Of a stretch of 64,000 nucleotides of DNA, positions 50,071 through 61,565 are shown piece by piece (position 1 is the stretch's first letter; each line of letters opens with the position of its first letter). The translations under genes were made by a program, and so were the position numbers. Source of the DNA: Citrobacter freundii (GTDB lineage Bacteria > Pseudomonadota > Gammaproteobacteria > Enterobacterales > Enterobacteriaceae); assembly GCF_029717145.1 (NCBI RefSeq), contig NZ_CP099222.1:434001-498000 (forward strand), given 5' to 3'. A model generated the notes under the pieces. The model was given only the letters and a program-made list of their open reading frames with translations, did not search any database and was not told where the DNA came from.

Positions 50071-50182
50071 CCCCGGCTTAGCCGGGGTGCGCGAATACTG
50101 CGCCAACACCAGGGAAATCGTGGCTGCGCCGTAAATTATTATCATTGTTTACAAGGGCGCAGCCCTAATTTTCAGGCCGCAC
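50062..50182 (-). ncRNA. arcZ: Hfq-dependent sRNA ArcZ
   Basis: ArcZ is a trans-acting Hfq-dependent small RNA that activates rpoS translation and represses flhDC, arcB and other mRNAs; it is processed to a short 3' form. On the minus strand the predicted RNA starts GTGCGGCCTGAAAATTAGGG, contains the conserved seed region GATTTCCCTGGTGTTGGCGC, and ends with a terminator hairpin (ACCCCGGCTAAGCCGGGGT) followed by a T-run at 50060-50067. Length is about 121 nt, as in E. coli. The T-run overlaps the arcB stop region, so the two genes overlap tail-to-tail. Identified by sequence recognition. Confidence 0.92.
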
Positions 50183-50299
50183 GCAGTTAAGATAGCAAAT
50201 CTTAAATAATTTGTTACATGAATCAGTTAAATGTGTGAAGCGTAGCATTTTAATAAGAATTATTAATATGCTACAGCCAGTTGCGAAAGGAGTCTCACG

Positions 50300-50953
50300 A
50301 TGAAGAAAATTGGCGTAGTGCTCGGTGGATGCGGCGTGTATGACGGCTCGGAGATCCATGAAGCCGTGTTAACGCTGCTGGCTATTGCCCGCAACGGGGC
50401 TCAGGCCATCTGCTTTGCGCCGGATAAACAACAAGCAGATGTGATTAATCATCTGACGGGCGAACCCATGCAGGAGACCCGCAATGTCCTGATTGAGGCT
50501 GCACGTATAACCCGTGGTGATATTCGCCCGCTTGCCCAGGCGGTCTCTGCTGAACTGGATGCGCTGATTGTCCCTGGTGGATTCGGTGCAGCGAAGAACC
50601 TGAGCAATTTCGCCAGCCAGGGAAGCGAATGCTGGGTGGATAGCGACTTAGCCGCGCTGGCTGTCGCCATGCATCAATCCGGTAAGCCGTTGGGGTTCAT
50701 GTGTATTGCTCCAGCGATGCTGCCTAAAATATTCGATTTTCCGCTGCGTCTGACGATTGGCACCGATATCGATACTGCGGAAGTGCTGGAAGATATGGGG
50801 GCAGAGCATGTGCCGTGTCCGGCCGATGATATTGTGGTTGATGAAGACCACAAAATCGTCACCACGCCGGCTTATATGCTGGCACAGGATATTGCCCAGG
50901 CGGCGAGCGGTATCGACAAGCTGGTCTCGCGTGTGCTGGTGCTGACTGAATGA
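50300..50953 (+). CDS. elbB: DJ-1/PfpI-like glyoxalase ElbB
   Basis: ElbB (YhbL, formerly called sigma cross-reacting protein 27A) is a DJ-1/PfpI-superfamily protein reported to have glyoxalase III-like activity and linked to isoprenoid production. The 217-residue protein begins [23 protein letters not shown], has the nucleophile-elbow region FMCIAPAML with a cysteine, and the glycine-rich [10 protein letters not shown]. It overlaps mtgA by ATGA (50950-50953), implying an operon. Cellular substrate remains uncertain. Confidence 0.94.
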   Translation: MKKIGVVLGGCGVYDGSEIHEAVLTLLAIARNGAQAICFAPDKQQADVINHLTGEPMQETRNVLIEAARITRGDIRPLAQAVSAELDALIVPGGFGAAKNLSNFASQGSECWVDSDLAALAVAMHQSGKPLGFMCIAPAMLPKIFDFPLRLTIGTDIDTAEVLEDMGAEHVPCPADDIVVDEDHKIVTTPAYMLAQDIAQAASGIDKLVSRVLVLTE

Positions 50954-51669
50954 AAAAAGGGGTGACCGCCAGTTTGCGGCGACTCTTTCTGCGGGCGGTC
51001 ATTGTCCTCGCCGTGTTCTGGGGCGGGGGCATCGCCCTCTTCAGCGTGCTGCCCGTGCCCTTTTCAGCGGTGATGGCTGAACGACAAATTAGCGCCTGGT
51101 TGCACGGTGATTTCGGCTATGTGGCGCATTCTGACTGGGTCAGTATGGATGAGATCTCACCGTGGATGGGGCTGGCGGTTATTGCCGCAGAAGACCAAAA
51201 ATTTCCGCAGCACTGGGGATTTGATGTCTCTGCGATAGAAAAGGCGCTGGCGCATAATGAGCGCAATGAAAGCCGCATTCGTGGAGCATCGACGCTCTCG
51301 CAGCAGACAGCAAAAAATCTCTTTCTGTGGGATGGACGCAGTTGGGTGCGTAAAGGTCTTGAGGCCGGACTCACACTGGGCATGGAAACAGTGTGGAGTA
51401 AGAAACGTATTCTGACGGTTTATCTGAATATCGCCGAGTTTGGCGACGGTGTATTCGGCGTAGAAGCGGCAGCACAACATTATTGCCATAAACCGGCCAG
51501 CCGCCTGAGTCAGTCTGAAGCAGCGCTGCTTGCGGCGGTGCTGCCAAATCCTCTGCGTTTTAAGGCGAATGCCCCGTCAGGCTATGTACGTAACCGCCAG
51601 GCATGGATCATGCGGCAAATGCGCCAGTTAGGCGGTGAGTCGTTTATGCGGGAAAATAAGCTGTATTAG
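50950..51669 (+). CDS. mtgA: Monofunctional peptidoglycan glycosyltransferase MtgA
   Basis: MtgA polymerises lipid II into glycan strands without crosslinking and can act at the division site. The 239-residue protein has one N-terminal membrane anchor (about 13-33, [19 protein letters not shown]) and a GT51 domain with the catalytic glutamate in [12 protein letters not shown] and the second conserved block [15 protein letters not shown]. Its ATG overlaps the elbB stop by 4 bp. A REP pair follows. Confidence 0.96.
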   Translation: MKKGVTASLRRLFLRAVIVLAVFWGGGIALFSVLPVPFSAVMAERQISAWLHGDFGYVAHSDWVSMDEISPWMGLAVIAAEDQKFPQHWGFDVSAIEKALAHNERNESRIRGASTLSQQTAKNLFLWDGRSWVRKGLEAGLTLGMETVWSKKRILTVYLNIAEFGDGVFGVEAAAQHYCHKPASRLSQSEAALLAAVLPNPLRFKANAPSGYVRNRQAWIMRQMRQLGGESFMRENKLY

Positions 51670-51689
51670 TCGATGCTGACGCTGTTTTT

Positions 51690-51773
51690 GTAGGCCTGAT
51701 AAGCGCAGCGCATCAGGCAGAATACGATACAACGACATTGCCGGATGCGGCGTAAACGCCTTGTCCGACCTAC
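51690..51773. repeat. REP pair between mtgA and npr
   Basis: Two units in the convergent mtgA-npr gap: GTAGGCCTGATAAGCGCAGCGCATCAGGCA and TTGCCGGATGCGGCGTAAACGCCTTGTCCGACCTAC. Confidence 0.85.
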
Positions 51774-51806
51774 TGGCTACGTGCTGAAATGGTAGCTCTG
51801 TACTGA

Positions 51807-52079
51807 CTAATCCTCGTCAAATCCCGAATTAAACAGCGCAATCACCGCAGCCAGGGCTTCTACTTCCTGTGGACCAGAGGCTTCAACCTCTATCTGGCGA
51901 CCTTTGGCGGAATCCAGCATCAGCAGGGCGATGACGCTGTTCGCTTCCGCCTCTGTACCTTCATCGTTACGCAACAGCACTTCCGCCTCAAAACCCTGCA
52001 TTAATTCAAACAGCTTCATCGCAGGCCGGGCGTGCATGCCCAGCTTATTGGTGATTTCGACAGTCTGTTTTACGGTCAT
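51807..52079 (-). CDS. npr: Nitrogen-related phosphocarrier NPr
   Basis: NPr (PtsO) is the HPr-like carrier of the nitrogen phosphotransferase system, passing phosphate from PtsP to PtsN. The 90-residue protein has the phosphorylated histidine H16 (LGMHARPAM) and the conserved serine region [10 protein letters not shown]. Its start overlaps the rapZ stop by 4 bp. It is the last gene of the rpoN-hpf-ptsN-rapZ-npr cluster. Confidence 0.96.
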   Translation of the reverse strand: MTVKQTVEITNKLGMHARPAMKLFELMQGFEAEVLLRNDEGTEAEANSVIALLMLDSAKGRQIEVEASGPQEVEALAAVIALFNSGFDED

Positions 52080-52930
52080 GATTTGCGTTTTTCCAGCGTG
52101 CGATGGCGTGACTGCACGTTTTTACCGCGAGAGCGGAAGTAGTCAGCCAGTTGCTCTGCAATATACACCGATCGGTGTTTCCCGCCGGTACAGCCGATGG
52201 CTACGGTGAGGTAGCTGCGATTGTTAGTCTCCAGCATCGGTAACCATAGCTCAAGATAGCTGCGAGTCTGGTAGATAAAATTGTGTACTTCTGTGTGGCG
52301 GTCGAGAAACGCGGCAACGGGCCTGTCCAGACCGGTCATCGGACGCAGTTTAGGGTCCCAGTGTGGGTTTGGCAGGAAGCGCACGTCAAAGACGTAATCC
52401 GCATCAATCGGGATGCCGTGCTTGAAGCCAAAGGATTCGAATACCATGGTCAGTTCACGTTCACGTTTGCCCAGCAGTCGGGTACGCAACATTTCTGCCA
52501 GCTCGTGCACGGACATTTCAGAGGTATCGACGATCAGGTCCGCGCGAGAACGCAGTGGCTCCAGTAAGTCACTTTCCTTATCGATAGCACTTTCCAGTGA
52601 CAGATTTTTGCTGGAGAGTGGGTGCAGTCGACGGGTATCACTGTAGCGACGGATCAGCGTGTTACGGTCAGCATCGAGGAACAGCAGCTGCGGCGAGAAA
52701 CCTTCAGGCAGGTTATTCATTGCCTGCTCGAAAATTTCTGGTGACTCAGGCATATTGCGCACATCAATGCTGACGGCCGCAGAAATTTGGCTATCGGCCA
52801 GGGTGCGGGCCAGATCGGGCAACAGCACTACGGGAAGGTTATCCACGCAGTAAAAACCCATATCTTCCAGCGCTCGCAGGGCAACAGATTTGCCTGACCC
52901 TGAACGACCGCTGACGATCATCAGTACCAT
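52076..52930 (-). CDS. rapZ: RNase adaptor protein RapZ
   Basis: RapZ binds the sRNA GlmZ and presents it to RNase E, controlling glmS and amino-sugar synthesis; it senses glucosamine-6-phosphate. The 284-residue protein has a Walker A motif GRSGSGKS at 8-15, a Walker B-like region ([15 protein letters not shown]) and the C-terminal RNA/GlcN6P-binding domain with [10 protein letters not shown] and a basic tail ([10 protein letters not shown]). It lies 45 bp after ptsN. Loss of nanE in this genome makes amino-sugar control of added interest, but no change is visible in rapZ. Confidence 0.96.
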   Translation of the reverse strand: MVLMIVSGRSGSGKSVALRALEDMGFYCVDNLPVVLLPDLARTLADSQISAAVSIDVRNMPESPEIFEQAMNNLPEGFSPQLLFLDADRNTLIRRYSDTRRLHPLSSKNLSLESAIDKESDLLEPLRSRADLIVDTSEMSVHELAEMLRTRLLGKRERELTMVFESFGFKHGIPIDADYVFDVRFLPNPHWDPKLRPMTGLDRPVAAFLDRHTEVHNFIYQTRSYLELWLPMLETNNRSYLTVAIGCTGGKHRSVYIAEQLADYFRSRGKNVQSRHRTLEKRKS

Positions 52931-52975
52931 GTACTGTTTCTCCTCACAACGACAAAAAAGGGTGCCATTGGGTTG

Positions 52976-53467
52976 CTATGCTTCATCCTGTACACCTTCG
53001 GTGTCCGTGATGATTTGATACAGCTCCTGATCGCTCTGCGCGGAACGCAGGCGGCGACAGATGGTTTTATCCGCCAGACGTTTTGCAACCAGTGACAAGG
53101 TGTGCAAATGCGTCTTGGTTTGGTCTGCGGGAACCAGCAGGGCGAACAACAGATCGACCGGTTGATTATCAATGGCGTCGAACGCGATAGGCGTTTCGAG
53201 CTGCACAAACACGCCGACCGCGCGCATCGTGTCTTCTTCCAGCTTTCCGTGCGGAATGGCAATACCATTGCCGATGCCGGTACTGCCCATTTTTTCACGC
53301 GTCAGAATGGCTTCAAATACCACCTGAGAAGGCAAGCTGAGCTGCTTTGCTGCCAGTTCGCTGATGATTTCCAGAGCGCGTTTTTTGCTTTGGCAGTGAA
53401 CACCAGAGCGCGTACATTCCTGGTTAAGAACAGTACTCAGTTGTAGAGTCGTATCGTTATTTGTCAT
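52976..53467 (-). CDS. ptsN: Nitrogen regulatory EIIA protein PtsN
   Basis: PtsN (EIIA-Ntr) is the terminal phosphoacceptor of the nitrogen PTS; it regulates K+ uptake through TrkA and KdpD and interacts with other regulators. The 163-residue protein has the fructose/mannitol-type EIIA fold with active-site H73 in GIAIPHGKLE. It sits between hpf and rapZ in the rpoN cluster. Sequence and length match E. coli. Confidence 0.97.
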   Translation of the reverse strand: MTNNDTTLQLSTVLNQECTRSGVHCQSKKRALEIISELAAKQLSLPSQVVFEAILTREKMGSTGIGNGIAIPHGKLEEDTMRAVGVFVQLETPIAFDAIDNQPVDLLFALLVPADQTKTHLHTLSLVAKRLADKTICRRLRSAQSDQELYQIITDTEGVQDEA

Positions 53468-53550
53468 AATTTCACCTAAGCGCTAACTGTACAAATGGCC
53501 CGTTGTGCTGCACAACAGGCCGTCCTGCACCCGCTAACTGCCCGGACAAG

Positions 53551-53838
53551 TTAGTGCTGTTTCAGTTTATCTTTATGTTTTGTTAACTGCCGAGCCAGTT
53601 TATCAATTAAACCGTCAATGGCGGCGTACATATCCTGACCTTCCGCGCTGGCATGAATTTCGCCACCGTTCACATGCAGTGTTGCATCCGAGATGTGTGT
53701 CACCTTCTCCACCTTCAACACAATATAGACCTGATTAATCCGGTCGAAATATTGCTCAAGTTTGGCGAACTTTGTGTTCACAAAGTCACGCAGTGCTTCA
53801 GTGATTTCGACGTTGTTTCCAGTGATGTTGAGCTGCAT
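53551..53838 (-). CDS. hpf: Hibernation promoting factor HPF
   Basis: HPF (short form) helps convert 90S to 100S ribosome dimers in stationary phase. The 95-residue protein starts MQLNITGNNVEITEALRDFV and contains the RNA-binding beta-alpha fold, ending with a basic tail KLARQLTKHKDKLKQH. The ATG at 53838 follows AGGAAG; an upstream in-frame codon 28 residues earlier would overlap the rpoN end and is rejected. It lies between rpoN and ptsN, 22 bp after rpoN. Confidence 0.97.
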   Translation of the reverse strand: MQLNITGNNVEITEALRDFVNTKFAKLEQYFDRINQVYIVLKVEKVTHISDATLHVNGGEIHASAEGQDMYAAIDGLIDKLARQLTKHKDKLKQH

Positions 53839-53860
53839 AGTGTCTTCCTTATCGGTTGGG

Positions 53861-55294
53861 TCAGACCAGCTGTTTGCGCTGGTTAGACGGCGGAATGGAT
53901 AAAGACTCTCGGTACTTCGCAACGGTGCGGCGTGCCACCATGATACCCTGTTCTGACAGCATAGAGGTTAACTTGCTGTCACTCAGCGGTTTCGCAGGGT
54001 TCTCCGCAGCAATTAATTTCTTCACCAGTGCGCGTATCGCTGTAGAAGAGGCTTCGCCCCCGCCCTCAGTGTTGACGTGGCTGGAAAAGAAATACTTGAG
54101 TTCAAAAATGCCGCGTGGACTGTGCAGATACTTTTGCGTGGTCACTCGGGAAATGGTTGATTCGTGCATCTCGACGGCTTGGGCGATATCCGCCAGCACC
54201 ATCGGCTTCATAAATTCTTCGCCTTTCTCAAAGAAGGCTTGCTGTTGCTCAACGATACATCGACTGACGCGCAACAGCGTGTCGTTACGGCTTTCCAGAC
54301 TTTTAATCAGCCACTTTGCATCCTGGAGATTGGTGCGAATAAACTGGCTGTCGGCATCGTTGCGCGCGCCATTGCACATGGCGGCATAGTGCTGATTAAT
54401 CTGTAGACGCGGAATGCTGTCGCTGTTCAGTTCGACGACCCAACGATCGTTATGTTTGCGCACCAGTACATCTGGGATCACGTACTCTGGCTCACCGGTT
54501 TGGATCGACTGCCCGGGTCTCGGATCCAGCGACTGGATCAGGTTGACGGCTTCTTTCAGCACATCTTCTTTCAACCGGGTAACGCGCATGAGCGAGCGGA
54601 AATCGTGATTGGCTAACAGATCGAGGTGATCGCTGATGATCAGGCGGGCTTCTTCCAGCCATGCTGTGGCTTTGTCAAACTGCGACAGTTGAATCAACAG
54701 GCAGTCGCGGAGATCTTTCGCCGCCACGCCAACTGGATCAAAACGTTGAACGCGTTTTAGCACGGCTTCGACTTCATCGAGACCAATGTCGTCATCACCC
54801 ATGCTCTCGAGAATATCATCCAGAGAAACGGTGAGATATCCGGTGTCATCAACCGCATCGACAATTGACGTCGCAATGGCGCGATCGGTATCCGAGAACG
54901 GGGTCAATCCCACTTGCCACATCAGGTAATCTTGTAATGATTGCGTGGTTTCACCCTGATACACAGGCAGTTCGTCGTCGATGTAATCCCCACTGGTGCC
55001 CGACGGCGTGCCTGCGGTGTAAATTTCATCCCAACTGGCATCCAGCGGCAGTTCTTCCGGCATCTCTTTTTGTTCGAGAGCATCTGCGGTATCGAGGGAA
55101 TCGCTGTCCTGTTTTTCCTGGGTATCAATTTCGTCGTGAAGATCGGTTTGCTCGAGCAGTGGGTTACTTTCCAGCGCTTGCTGAAGTTCTTGCTGAAGTT
55201 CCAGCGTAGACAACTGCAACAGACGGATAGCCTGTTGTAGCTGAGGCGTCATTGCCAGTTGTTGGCTAAGCCTGAGTTGCAAACCTTGCTTCAT
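53861..55294 (-). CDS. rpoN: RNA polymerase sigma-54 factor RpoN
   Basis: Sigma-54 directs transcription of nitrogen-assimilation, stress and motility genes and needs AAA+ activators. The 477-residue protein has the glutamine/leucine-rich region I ([20 protein letters not shown]), an acidic region II (about 50-105), the core-binding region III, and the C-terminal RpoN box ([10 protein letters not shown]) for -24 recognition. The ATG at 55294 gives the family length; an upstream start 23 codons earlier is not conserved. It lies between lptB and hpf. Confidence 0.98.
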   Translation of the reverse strand: MKQGLQLRLSQQLAMTPQLQQAIRLLQLSTLELQQELQQALESNPLLEQTDLHDEIDTQEKQDSDSLDTADALEQKEMPEELPLDASWDEIYTAGTPSGTSGDYIDDELPVYQGETTQSLQDYLMWQVGLTPFSDTDRAIATSIVDAVDDTGYLTVSLDDILESMGDDDIGLDEVEAVLKRVQRFDPVGVAAKDLRDCLLIQLSQFDKATAWLEEARLIISDHLDLLANHDFRSLMRVTRLKEDVLKEAVNLIQSLDPRPGQSIQTGEPEYVIPDVLVRKHNDRWVVELNSDSIPRLQINQHYAAMCNGARNDADSQFIRTNLQDAKWLIKSLESRNDTLLRVSRCIVEQQQAFFEKGEEFMKPMVLADIAQAVEMHESTISRVTTQKYLHSPRGIFELKYFFSSHVNTEGGGEASSTAIRALVKKLIAAENPAKPLSDSKLTSMLSEQGIMVARRTVAKYRESLSIPPSNQRKQLV

Positions 55295-55340
55295 GTTCAG
55301 AGTGGTTTTCTCCTGCAGTAACGTGACGTCTTCTACCCTA

Positions 55341-56066
55341 TCAGAGTCTGAAGTCTTCCCCAAGGTATACGCGCTTAACGTGTTCGTCTTGCAGTATTTC
55401 GGTTGGCGTGCCGTGTGCTATCAGATGTCCCTGACTCACAATATAGGCGCGTTCACAGACCGCCAGCGTTTCACGCACGTTATGGTCGGTGATCAGCACG
55501 CCCAGTCCGCTGTCGCGCAGGTGTTCAATGATACGTTTGATATCAATAACGGAGATCGGGTCAACGCCGGCAAACGGCTCATCCAGCAGGATAAATTTCG
55601 GATTTGCAGCCAATGCACGAGCGATTTCCACACGGCGACGTTCCCCCCCGGACAGCGACTGTCCCAGGCTGTCACGCAGGTGTTCAATATGGAACTCTTC
55701 CATCAGTTCGTTAGCACGATCTTCGCGCTGTTCGCTGGAGAGATCGTCACGAATTTGCAGTACCGCCATCAGGTTATCAAACACGCTCAGACGACGAAAA
55801 ATAGAGGCTTCCTGCGGTAAATAACCGATGCCGCGACGGGCGCGTGCATGCAGCGGCAGCAGGCTGATGTCTTCGTCATCGATGATGATGTTGCCCGCAT
55901 CGCGCGGCACAATGCCCACCACCATGTAAAAGGTCGTTGTTTTGCCCGCACCGTTAGGGCCGAGCAGACCGACGATCTCCCCAGAGTTGACGGTCAGACT
56001 GACGTCTTCCACCACACGGCGGCCTTTATAGGCTTTTGCAAGGTTCTTTGCAGTTAATGTTGCCAT
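55341..56066 (-). CDS. lptB: LPS export ABC transporter ATPase LptB
   Basis: LptB is the cytoplasmic ATPase that, with LptF, LptG and LptC, extracts lipopolysaccharide from the inner membrane. The 241-residue protein has Walker [10 protein letters not shown] (about 36-44), Q-loop YLPQEAS, signature [15 protein letters not shown] and Walker [13 protein letters not shown]. It is 6 bp after lptA. The essential lptC-lptA-lptB order is conserved. Confidence 0.97.
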   Translation of the reverse strand: MATLTAKNLAKAYKGRRVVEDVSLTVNSGEIVGLLGPNGAGKTTTFYMVVGIVPRDAGNIIIDDEDISLLPLHARARRGIGYLPQEASIFRRLSVFDNLMAVLQIRDDLSSEQREDRANELMEEFHIEHLRDSLGQSLSGGERRRVEIARALAANPKFILLDEPFAGVDPISVIDIKRIIEHLRDSGLGVLITDHNVRETLAVCERAYIVSQGHLIAHGTPTEILQDEHVKRVYLGEDFRL

Positions 56067-56072
56067 AACGAA

Positions 56073-56627
56073 TCAGTTACCTTTTTTCTCTGCCGGAGCT
56101 TTGGTTTTGTTTTTATCCTGCAGCTGTGACGGCACCAGAACGGTAGTGACGCGTTTGCCTTTATCGCTGAAGGCCTGCATTTTCTGCTCTTTTACCAGAT
56201 AGGTAATTTTGTCGCCGGTGATGTTGCTGTCCACCTGCTCCAGATAGGCTTTACCCGTCAGCACAACGAAATCTTTTGCCAGTTCATAGTGCATCTGTAA
56301 GGCATGGCCGTTAACGGGTTTACCGTTATCCTGCATCTGGTAAAACGTTGCCGGATTGCCGTAGCCATCGATTACTTCTTTACCGTCTTCACCGCCCGGA
56401 CGGGTCACGACAACCTTATCGGCATTAATTTTGATGGTGCCCTGCGTCACGATAACATTACCGGTAAACGTCACCACGTTACCCTGCATATCCAGGGACT
56501 GCTGATCCGATTCAATGTGAATCGGCTGCTCGGTATCGCCGGTGACGGCAAATGCCGGAATGCTGGCGGCCAGAAGGGAGCTGGCAAGCACAAGATTAAG
56601 GCTGAGTTTGTTTGTTTTGGATTTCAT
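56073..56627 (-). CDS. lptA: LPS transport periplasmic bridge protein LptA
   Basis: LptA forms the periplasmic beta-jellyroll bridge carrying LPS from LptC to LptD. The 184-residue precursor has a signal peptide (MKSKTNKLSLNLVLASSLLAASIPAFA) with cleavage probably after residue 27, then the OstA-like domain (PIHIESDQQSLDMQGN) and a lysine-rich tail. The ATG at 56627 lies within the lptC 3' end (overlap 32 bp), giving tight coupling; an upstream codon 7 residues earlier is unlikely. Confidence 0.96.
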   Translation of the reverse strand: MKSKTNKLSLNLVLASSLLAASIPAFAVTGDTEQPIHIESDQQSLDMQGNVVTFTGNVIVTQGTIKINADKVVVTRPGGEDGKEVIDGYGNPATFYQMQDNGKPVNGHALQMHYELAKDFVVLTGKAYLEQVDSNITGDKITYLVKEQKMQAFSDKGKRVTTVLVPSQLQDKNKTKAPAEKKGN

Positions 56628-57171
56628 ATGAGGTTCTAACCTTTTCAATCAGCTCGGCGTTCTTGCTGCGTAAATTGCCGCGCATCTTCAGTCCGCTGGA
56701 GTTAAATGTTGTTCCATACAACGTGACCAGATCGTTTGAGGTGACATCTTGCGTCACCAGGTTAATCTGCGCGTTATCGGTCGTAATTCTGCGTAGTTGA
56801 GAGTCTGCCACCAGGGCGTTGACTTCAACATGGCCATACAGATACAGCATCCGATCCTCAGTCAATTTGGCTTTATCAGCCTTGATAGACCAGGTCGGCA
56901 CTTTATCCTTATCAAACGTGGTTAATACCGGTTGAGTAAACCACGAAACAGCCTGATCGGAATAATATTCAACGTGTTGAGCGATAAGTCGATAGCTCAG
57001 TGCGCCTTCCGGGCTATACACGACGCTGTCGGTATGTTCGCTCTTATAGGTCGGCTCGTTGTTATTGATTACCACCTGAGTGGTGTCGTCTTTGTCTGCC
57101 AGGTTAATACCGATCAGCACAAGGACGGCCAGCGACAGTAGAATGATAACCCAACGTCTGGTTTTGCTCAT
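56596..57171 (-). CDS. lptC: LPS export protein LptC
   Basis: LptC is the bitopic inner-membrane protein that regulates LptBFG ATPase activity and hands LPS to LptA. The 191-residue protein has one membrane segment (about 7-25, WVIILLSLAVLVLIGINLA) and a periplasmic jellyroll domain. It overlaps kdsC by 4 bp and lptA by 32 bp, the typical compact arrangement. Confidence 0.97.
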   Translation of the reverse strand: MSKTRRWVIILLSLAVLVLIGINLADKDDTTQVVINNNEPTYKSEHTDSVVYSPEGALSYRLIAQHVEYYSDQAVSWFTQPVLTTFDKDKVPTWSIKADKAKLTEDRMLYLYGHVEVNALVADSQLRRITTDNAQINLVTQDVTSNDLVTLYGTTFNSSGLKMRGNLRSKNAELIEKVRTSYEIQNKQTQP

Positions 57172-57734
57172 ATCGATTGACCTTTGGCCTCGTCCAGTTT
57201 GCCCTGCGCCAGGAGTAATAAATCGCAGACCTCACGTACCGCGCCGCGCCCTCCATCAATGCGCGTGACATAGTCGGCACGGGGGATCAGCAGCGGGTGG
57301 GCATCCGCTACCGCCACGCTTAATCCGACTTTCGCCATCACCGGCCAGTCGATCAGATCGTCGCCGACGTATGCCACCTGTTCCGGCGCGATAGCCAGCT
57401 TGTTGAGCAGATCGTCGAAGGCGACCAGTTTGTCCGACTGTCCCTGGTACAGATGGGTAATCCCCAACGTGTTACAGCGGTCTTCTACAAGTTTAGCCTT
57501 TCGTCCGGTAATAATAGCAACCTCGATACCGGAAGTGAGCGCACAACGAATTCCGTAGCCATCACGGACGTTAAACGCCTTGAGCTCTTCGCCGTTGTTG
57601 CCCATATAAATCAGGCCATCAGACAGTACGCCATCCACATCAAGGATCAGCAGACGAATATTCTCTGCCCTGGTGATGACTTCAGCGCTGACGGGTCCAT
57701 AACAGGTCGCAAGCGACGCACCTGCGTTACTCAT
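57168..57734 (-). CDS. kdsC: KDO-8-phosphate phosphatase KdsC
   Basis: KdsC removes phosphate from 3-deoxy-D-manno-octulosonate 8-phosphate in KDO synthesis for LPS. The 188-residue protein is a HAD-superfamily tetramer-type phosphatase with nucleophile region LDVDGVLSDG (D32, D34) and GDDLIDWPVM for metal binding. It overlaps lptC by ATGA and follows kdsD by 31 bp. Confidence 0.97.
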   Translation of the reverse strand: MSNAGASLATCYGPVSAEVITRAENIRLLILDVDGVLSDGLIYMGNNGEELKAFNVRDGYGIRCALTSGIEVAIITGRKAKLVEDRCNTLGITHLYQGQSDKLVAFDDLLNKLAIAPEQVAYVGDDLIDWPVMAKVGLSVAVADAHPLLIPRADYVTRIDGGRGAVREVCDLLLLAQGKLDEAKGQSI

Positions 57735-57765
57735 TTCTTTTATCCTTGCGTTTCTACTCTACTTT

Positions 57766-58752
57766 TTACACTACGCCTGCACGCAGGAGATCATGCATAT
57801 GTAACACACCGAGTAAACGGTCGCCATCAGCAACCATCACCGAGGTAATATGGCGGGATTGCATTAAATTCAGGGCGTCCACGGCAAGAATGCCCGGACG
57901 CACGCGAATGCCCCCGGGGGTCATCACGTCGGCAATCCCCAACTGGCGAACGTCAACGCCCATATCAAAGACGCGGCGTAAGTCACCATCCGTGAAGATG
58001 CCGTCGATCTTCATGGTGTCATCGCAAATGACGGTCATGCCGAGATTTTTACGCGTAATCTCAAGTAACGCATCGCGCAGGCTGGCGTTTTTATTCACAT
58101 GCGGGATCTCGTCGCCCGTATGCATAATATCGTTAACGCGCAGCAAAAGCTTACGCCCCAGTGCGCCACCGGGGTGCGACAACGCAAAATCTTCCGCAGT
58201 AAAGCCGCGGGCTTTCAATAATGCCACGGCGAGCGCATCGCCCATCACCAGCGTCGCGGTTGTGCTGCTGGTCGGCGCCAGACCTAATGGGCAGGCTTCC
58301 TTGGGTACTTTAACACACAGATGCACATCTGCTGCACGCGCCATGCTGCTTTCCGGACGACCGGTCATGCAGATAAGCGGGACGTGAAGGCGTTTGAGCA
58401 CCGGAATTAATGCGGCAATCTCATTGGATTCACCGGAATTAGAAATGGCGATCACCACGTCCTGCGGCGATACCATGCCCAGATCGCCGTGTGCGGCTTC
58501 ACCAGGATGTACGAAAAAGGACGGCGTACCGGTACTGGCAAACGTGGCGGCCATTTTGCGCCCGATATGCCCGGATTTCCCCATTCCCATCACCACAACT
58601 TTACCCGCGCAGTTGACGATTTTCTCACAGGCGAGGGTAAAGTTCAGGTCGATGTACTGATCAAGCTCCGCCAGGCCTTCACGTTCAATAGCCAGGACTT
58701 CCTTGCCTGCTTGCTGAAAGTCAAAACCCGGTTGCAACTCTAAGTGCGACAT
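57766..58752 (-). CDS. kdsD: D-arabinose 5-phosphate isomerase KdsD
   Basis: KdsD interconverts ribulose 5-phosphate and arabinose 5-phosphate, the first step of KDO synthesis. The 328-residue protein has an N-terminal SIS sugar-isomerase domain (GMGKSGHIGRKMAATFASTGTPSFF) and two C-terminal CBS domains (about 205-328). The ATG at 58752 (MSHLELQPGFDF) gives the family length. It lies 13 bp after yrbG. Confidence 0.97.
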   Translation of the reverse strand: MSHLELQPGFDFQQAGKEVLAIEREGLAELDQYIDLNFTLACEKIVNCAGKVVVMGMGKSGHIGRKMAATFASTGTPSFFVHPGEAAHGDLGMVSPQDVVIAISNSGESNEIAALIPVLKRLHVPLICMTGRPESSMARAADVHLCVKVPKEACPLGLAPTSSTTATLVMGDALAVALLKARGFTAEDFALSHPGGALGRKLLLRVNDIMHTGDEIPHVNKNASLRDALLEITRKNLGMTVICDDTMKIDGIFTDGDLRRVFDMGVDVRQLGIADVMTPGGIRVRPGILAVDALNLMQSRHITSVMVADGDRLLGVLHMHDLLRAGVV

Positions 58753-58765
58753 AATGCGTTTCCAG

Positions 58766-59743
58766 TTATCCAACGAGAAGTGGCGATACCCAATACAGCA
58801 TCGCCAGCCATATGATAAAACCGCCGGTCAGCAGTGCACCCGCGCCGCGACCAATCTGGCGCGGACGTCGCCAGCAGAGTAATGCAAAAATAACACTTAC
58901 CAGTAGCATCACACTGTAGTCACGGACGAAGGCCATCGGATTGACCTCGCCCGGTGTGATCAGTGCGGGGAGTCCGAGAACGATAACAATATTAAAAATG
59001 TTGGCACCGATGATGTTGCCGACAGCAATATCATTTTCACCCTTACGCAGGCCCGCGATAGCCGTTGCCAGCTCTGGCAGGCTGGTGCCAATCGCCACCA
59101 CCGTTAATCCGATGGTGAGTTCGCTCATGGCAAAGTAATTCGCCAGTACGGTGGCGTTATCGACCACCATTCGCGTTGCCATTGGCATAATAATCAGCGC
59201 AATGCCCAGCCACAGAAAGGCGACAGGTAGTCCCCCTTCGCGCGGCAGTTCTGCCACTTGCTCCCGGGTCAGGCTGTCATTGCCTTCCCGTTCCGCCAAC
59301 CGCGCGATTTTAACAATGAATAGCAGCCATAGCACGGCCAGAAGCAGAAGAAAAAAACCATCGCTGCGGCTTAGTTCCCCGTCGTACAGCACGGATGCGG
59401 CCAGAATACTGACCAGCAACATTAGCGGTAATTCGCGACGCAGAACATCAGAATGCACGGTAAAAGGGTGAATCAGCGCTGACAGGCCTAAAATCAGGAG
59501 AATATTGGTGATGTTTGAGCCGAGCGCGGTGCCGACGGCTAAATCGAGCTGCCCATTCATAGAGGCGGCAACGGAGACAATAATTTCAGGTAACGATGTG
59601 CCTATGCTGACGACGGTCATCCCAATGATGATGGGGGGAATGCCGAAGGTGCGGCATAAAATAGAGGCGGCAAATACCAGACGGTCGGCACCGTAGACCA
59701 CCAGAAGTAAACCAATTATTAACAGCGCCGTCGCTAAAAGCAT
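58766..59743 (-). CDS. yrbG: Calcium/sodium:proton antiporter YrbG
   Basis: YrbG belongs to the K+-dependent Na+/Ca2+ exchanger-related family of inner-membrane cation antiporters; its E. coli role is not well defined. The 325-residue protein has about 10 membrane segments and the two inverted alpha-repeats with signature GTSLPEIIVSV and GTSLPELATAI. It is the first gene of the yrbG-kdsD-kdsC-lptCAB-rpoN cluster and is divergent from mlaF. Confidence 0.94.
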   Translation of the reverse strand: MLLATALLIIGLLLVVYGADRLVFAASILCRTFGIPPIIIGMTVVSIGTSLPEIIVSVAASMNGQLDLAVGTALGSNITNILLILGLSALIHPFTVHSDVLRRELPLMLLVSILAASVLYDGELSRSDGFFLLLLAVLWLLFIVKIARLAEREGNDSLTREQVAELPREGGLPVAFLWLGIALIIMPMATRMVVDNATVLANYFAMSELTIGLTVVAIGTSLPELATAIAGLRKGENDIAVGNIIGANIFNIVIVLGLPALITPGEVNPMAFVRDYSVMLLVSVIFALLCWRRPRQIGRGAGALLTGGFIIWLAMLYWVSPLLVG

Positions 59744-59958
59744 CTAAAGTCCTTTCTTCAGGTATACTCGCCGGTCCACGTGAAGGATCTTCTGGAAGCC
59801 GTAACGAAGTCTTAATTTTGACTTTATGCGGCTAAAAAGTAAAACAAATGCCAGCTTTCGCTAACCAGAGCGGGTAATAATCTGTAAATATGTTGGGTTC
59901 ATGGCTAAATTGAGCGCCAAACTCTTCGATCAACGAGGCAATAGTAAAGGATGAATCA

Positions 59959-61561
<1,603 letters not shown>

Positions 61562-61565
61562 GTTC

